Part shown: positions 63,501 to 64,000 of the stretch, in pieces
Position numbering within the stretch: position 1 is the stretch's first letter
Layout of the letters: every line of letters begins with the position of its first letter
Assembly: GCF_020819595.1 (NCBI RefSeq)
Contig: NZ_JAJHNP010000029.1
Coordinates: 1 to 64,000, forward strand
Direction: 5' to 3'
Source of the DNA: Streptomyces barringtoniae
GTDB lineage: Bacteria > Actinomycetota > Actinomycetes > Streptomycetales > Streptomycetaceae
Length of the DNA: 64,000 nucleotides
The notes under the pieces: model-generated
Databases searched by the model: none
The model's input: only the letters and a program-made list of their open reading frames with translations
Told to the model about the DNA's origin: nothing
Made by a program: the position numbers and the translations under genes

Positions 63501-64000
63501 GAGCGGGGTGTCCACCCCCTCCGGCAGGTGCGAGGTCTGCTCGGCGAGGGCGAGGACGCGCTGGTAGTCGGAGGACGGCAGGCGGAGTTCGAGCCTGGCG
63601 AGCACCGCCTGCTCCAACTCGGGGGCGAACCGGACGAGTTGTCTGCGGACGCGGCCGGAGGAGTCGGTGGGGTCGCCGCGCAGGGAGCGGAGGATGCCGG
63701 CGGTCAGCCGGTCCACCAGGGTCGCCGGGTCCAGCCGTTCGCTGCGCAGCCGGTCGGCGTCGACGCGGGCGTAGCGAAGCCAGCCGGGGGTGGCGGAGGC
63801 ATCGCGGGTCACCTCGGGCGTTCCGGTGTCCGTGCCGCGCGCGCCCTGTTCGGCCTGCTGCTCGACGGCGTCGGTCGGCAGGCTGACGCCGCCGAAGTCG
63901 CGGCCTGCGCGCAGCCGCCCCGGCTGGTCGGGCACCTGGACGGTGTGCAGCAGCTCGTGGGAGAGCAGGCGGCGGCCGTCCTCGGTGCCGGGGCGGAAGG
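57567..64000 (-). CDS. Giant DUF4157 (eCIS core) protein, cargo/polymorphic toxin or tape measure; N-terminus outside window
   Basis: Over 2,140 residues are visible; the frame is open at the right edge. The last codons in the window give LLSHELLHTVQ, the HExxH of the DUF4157/eCIS core metalloprotease-like domain. Counting from a GTG at 63935: about 150-1010 is disordered, rich in Glu, Gln, Pro and Ala (with a QDRQDRQDRQD repeat); 1010-1155 a Gln/Lys/Asp-rich coiled coil; 1158-1545 hydrophobic and amphipathic helices (e.g. ALIADIAPDPGGWLHKMGAA, IIEKVISMIVPAAGAILTII); 1545-1680 a basic Pro/His-rich linker; 1680-2122 a globular C-terminus without a recognised family. The helical block would suit a tape measure or pore former; the distinct low-GC C-terminus suits a toxin. 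Both remain open. Confidence 0.85.
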   Translation of the reverse strand, partial: FRPGTEDGRRLLSHELLHTVQVPDQPGRLRAGRDFGGVSLPTDAVEQQAEQGARGTDTGTPEVTRDASATPGWLRYARVDADRLRSERLDPATLVDRLTAGILRSLRGDPTDSSGRVRRQLVRFAPELEQAVLARLELRLPSSDYQRVLALAEQTSHLPEGVDTPLAPVPVTDTVDRTEAEHDQDDVRERDHRETEQEEREDAAEGRRREHRRPDGSSRQPEEGRGRQRPEQEQHEEERPQQRDHQEELNKRKPSRQRRRARQDSQQQGGTSSSSGTGADASASAESSAPYGATAGQPASARPGAATGAQAQAAQPGQDQAQGATAAQQQADGQGAQDSNRKDQQDRQDRQDRQDDKDQQAEQQKTDENKDPKDKPAAAKAEGSPEHERNSAAKQPVAGSKPHNPDHLPTPQPGPVRPEEVDRTAEDRDGSLARHGVLEDDEEHGEHPEQEQPEGLEPGADGEVDGPHGGERPGAAGEAETELKPEDFVPSADLDVSAVPTADRIHLPADGSAAARAEVPGFPAPPPTKAEKVQAARESEREDDEPAEPPTATAPPAPGRRTPQSAPQPGPVAENEAGDRTEHDLQTDKPAEQEVGPDPEHAQPAADASPAAKPEAEADRPADGTSAQGVQSEEGAAPTPAQQESATEHNERQEAEHAPAPATPPSARASARPAAALHSPQPAGAPQGSGHTGPTPGRAPAPVAAAAGPAGAPEPSAAVAGPGAGPGAAAPARVAAKSPVLGPADQQSDAPGALGAQPAPGASLEPGGGACAGSPQPSTEADKPEGSGGGCGGGGGGAQEQKSPAPPNVSDQDPQAALGTAASVPPDQTVTVLDGADGAVDHSIGRQQDQLKAAPPTAQRPSGAPQTLSGNPPEEAVAPQVSGQLERVAPPGQGEQQKADGRQVEGQNPAQQVQTPNVPDTDAGHADAHDVQNMQDAVDDVPSTDPGLNVTVGPAPQVQLTGDADPKLTDQQAGKYNDKTSEIQDTGRQDAAKPLGEDQIYPDVPQETLKGNVPGGAGGQGGGGQGKAGAQLKPGEATVVQQQRGPQIKQAIGQGQGQVGSAQAKNKQQQADARKQNQSDIDKATEDNARRQTDKRGEVGVQARQARDDWRSEQDKKIADSDKQADQSHSENHQKILSKRDDSNKQVKDRQTSDNKKIQDNREQAQQKARDEKEKKKHESSGWFGWITSKIKDAFNALLSAVTKIFDFFRKLVNDIIDGFKKFADSVIDTCRKLAVALIKVVADALIKICDVLLAAFPALRDKFRKAIEALRDAAIAAVNALADALKAAVNALLDALGAALNALLKLAEATLKAIINQVRAAVEAAINFVKAAIAALGQLAALIADIAPDPGGWLHKMGAAAMDGIQHHLWGAIKTAVKAWFDQKVESVVGLTSTLLNILVKGCISLKKIGQMAWKAIISALPMMLAQIIIEKVISMIVPAAGAILTIIQGLMAAWGTVSKIIAAFGKFFAFLKAVKAGPAACLFAEAVAAGVVALLEFVSQYLLSKLKAAGKAVGSKLKSLAQKIMKALAKAGKGARKAVGTAVNRARTGLRNAMSSLRERFPSRRRPAESPLGEHPHERPGEPGATARHGEEERPRTHHPEERPTHAGQPAEHQDHKSAKPHEPEEPKKAHEPEKPKEPARPKDPVSRAGRTLNRAKGAVRGALAKARNAARALGRKLKNSKLGRAIRNGAHKVYNAYKRKRDQLRDWWNKHKEQRKQNRDNRHKKENSPQAKEQRLERAVARIRPRAEALLRHGVPEPILRAFLAAARIWYRLTDLSMVGGESFSFKATINPDMTFSNGATVDRDRLLRFLRQVGREVVYSNTSRHQADTGITGGVQPRGKKPKDRTVLSVDEGVGFGGVQNYSRRMAARPPLTHEDVDFQRDDGQPPLTATRYQGYPPRGVPRSQVQKHVIVRNKVTRVNFPPAGPAAAPVPGLENAKESYKKLIHNVSQPGVGVVMAPQMLSLLGGGRPTGNLADTSAALTDVMANDEGMRSIAATTTTAMLIEAANAREGAPDLAKFQMIAGGAQADATELNSFVESGSRRGALSEDLSAGAQRMMEAELGIVEEWIKALDIKVDRSSKTSTEDQLCGQIRRHVEAIYAIKKKDIEAFQLRSESRQGGMDMQTFQRLWRARNGSGND
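62937..62972. repeat. 9-bp tandem repeat inside the giant CIS gene
   Basis: About four units of CCTGCCGGT/CCTGCTGGT encode the QDR repeat (residues QDRQDRQDRQD) in the disordered region. Likely a slippage hotspot changing linker length without frameshift. Confidence 0.8.

Noticed and set aside
41750..64000. Prophage interpretation of the tail-like cluster
   Set aside because: No integrase, capsid, portal, terminase or lysis genes are seen, and DUF4157, DUF6519, Afp7-like and PAAR-like proteins fit a CIS. Genes beyond the right edge could still change this.

Overview
The window is a high-GC actinomycete chromosome segment, almost certainly Streptomyces. The signs are strong third-position G/C, frequent GTG starts, ATGA/GTGA gene overlaps, several TetR regulators, Tat and lipoprotein signals, and a second pentose-phosphate cluster (pgi-gnd). 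No rRNA, tRNA, insertion sequence, integrase or CRISPR array was recognised.

Layout. 1-2.0 kb: 3' end of pgi, a short-form 6-phosphogluconate dehydrogenase and a histidine phosphatase. 2.0-4.2 kb: a polytopic GT39-type glycosyltransferase whose 3' end is partly duplicated. 4.4-9.6 kb: a quinate/shikimate catabolic module (QuiC1-type dehydroshikimate dehydratase with an HPPD-like half, shikimate/quinate dehydrogenase, TetR regulator, MHS-family permease) with two related operator candidates. 9.6-15.9 kb: small accessory genes, including a VOC protein, two TetR systems with paired palindromic operators, a HIBADH-family dehydrogenase, a PPOX-fold protein, a DHA2 MFS pump running into a 27-bp minisatellite, and a class C-type serine hydrolase.

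15.9-23.5 kb: a compact cluster of probable specialised function. A GTP cyclohydrolase II paralogue carries Met in place of the conserved active-site Tyr (the FAPy-forming variant known from S. coelicolor). It lies beside a creatininase-family hydrolase, a flippase-like membrane protein, a SAM methyltransferase, a GT4 glycosyltransferase, a PTPS-like protein lacking key residues, an MDR oxidoreductase and a CDP-alcohol phosphatidyltransferase. 23.5-24.9 kb: a YcnI-type copper protein and a His/Met-rich membrane protein. 25.0-29.8 kb: a CUT1 sugar ABC importer with a GH1 beta-glucosidase. 30-33.5 kb: an EF-G paralogue and an AbiEii-like nucleotidyltransferase-fold protein. 33.5-38.8 kb: a CUT2 (Rbs/Ytf-like) sugar ABC operon divergent from a LacI regulator, with GAAATCGATTTC-type operators between them. 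38.9-40.6 kb: a Tat-exported metallophosphoesterase. 40.9-41.7 kb: an orphan ParA with a small coupled partner.

41.75-64.0 kb (minus strand): the baseplate half of a contractile injection system (CIS/eCIS). In transcription order it holds a giant protein (DUF4157/eCIS core with HExxH, long disordered region, coiled coil, hydrophobic helices, distinct C-terminus), a small coupled protein of unknown function, an Afp7-like tube-initiator/adaptor, a LysM protein, a gpD-like hub, a gpV-like spike, a PAAR-like tip, gp25, two J-type baseplate wedge proteins, a gpI-like protein with a probable beta-helix, a DUF6519 protein and a zinc amidase. Most junctions overlap by 4-8 bp, so this looks like one operon. 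Sheath, inner tube and ATPase genes are not in the window and would lie beyond its right edge.

The most interesting leads are the Met-type GCH II/creatininase/PTPS-like pathway cluster and the CIS giant protein, with its base-composition change at the C-terminus and its coupled small neighbour, which together resemble a swappable toxin/immunity end.
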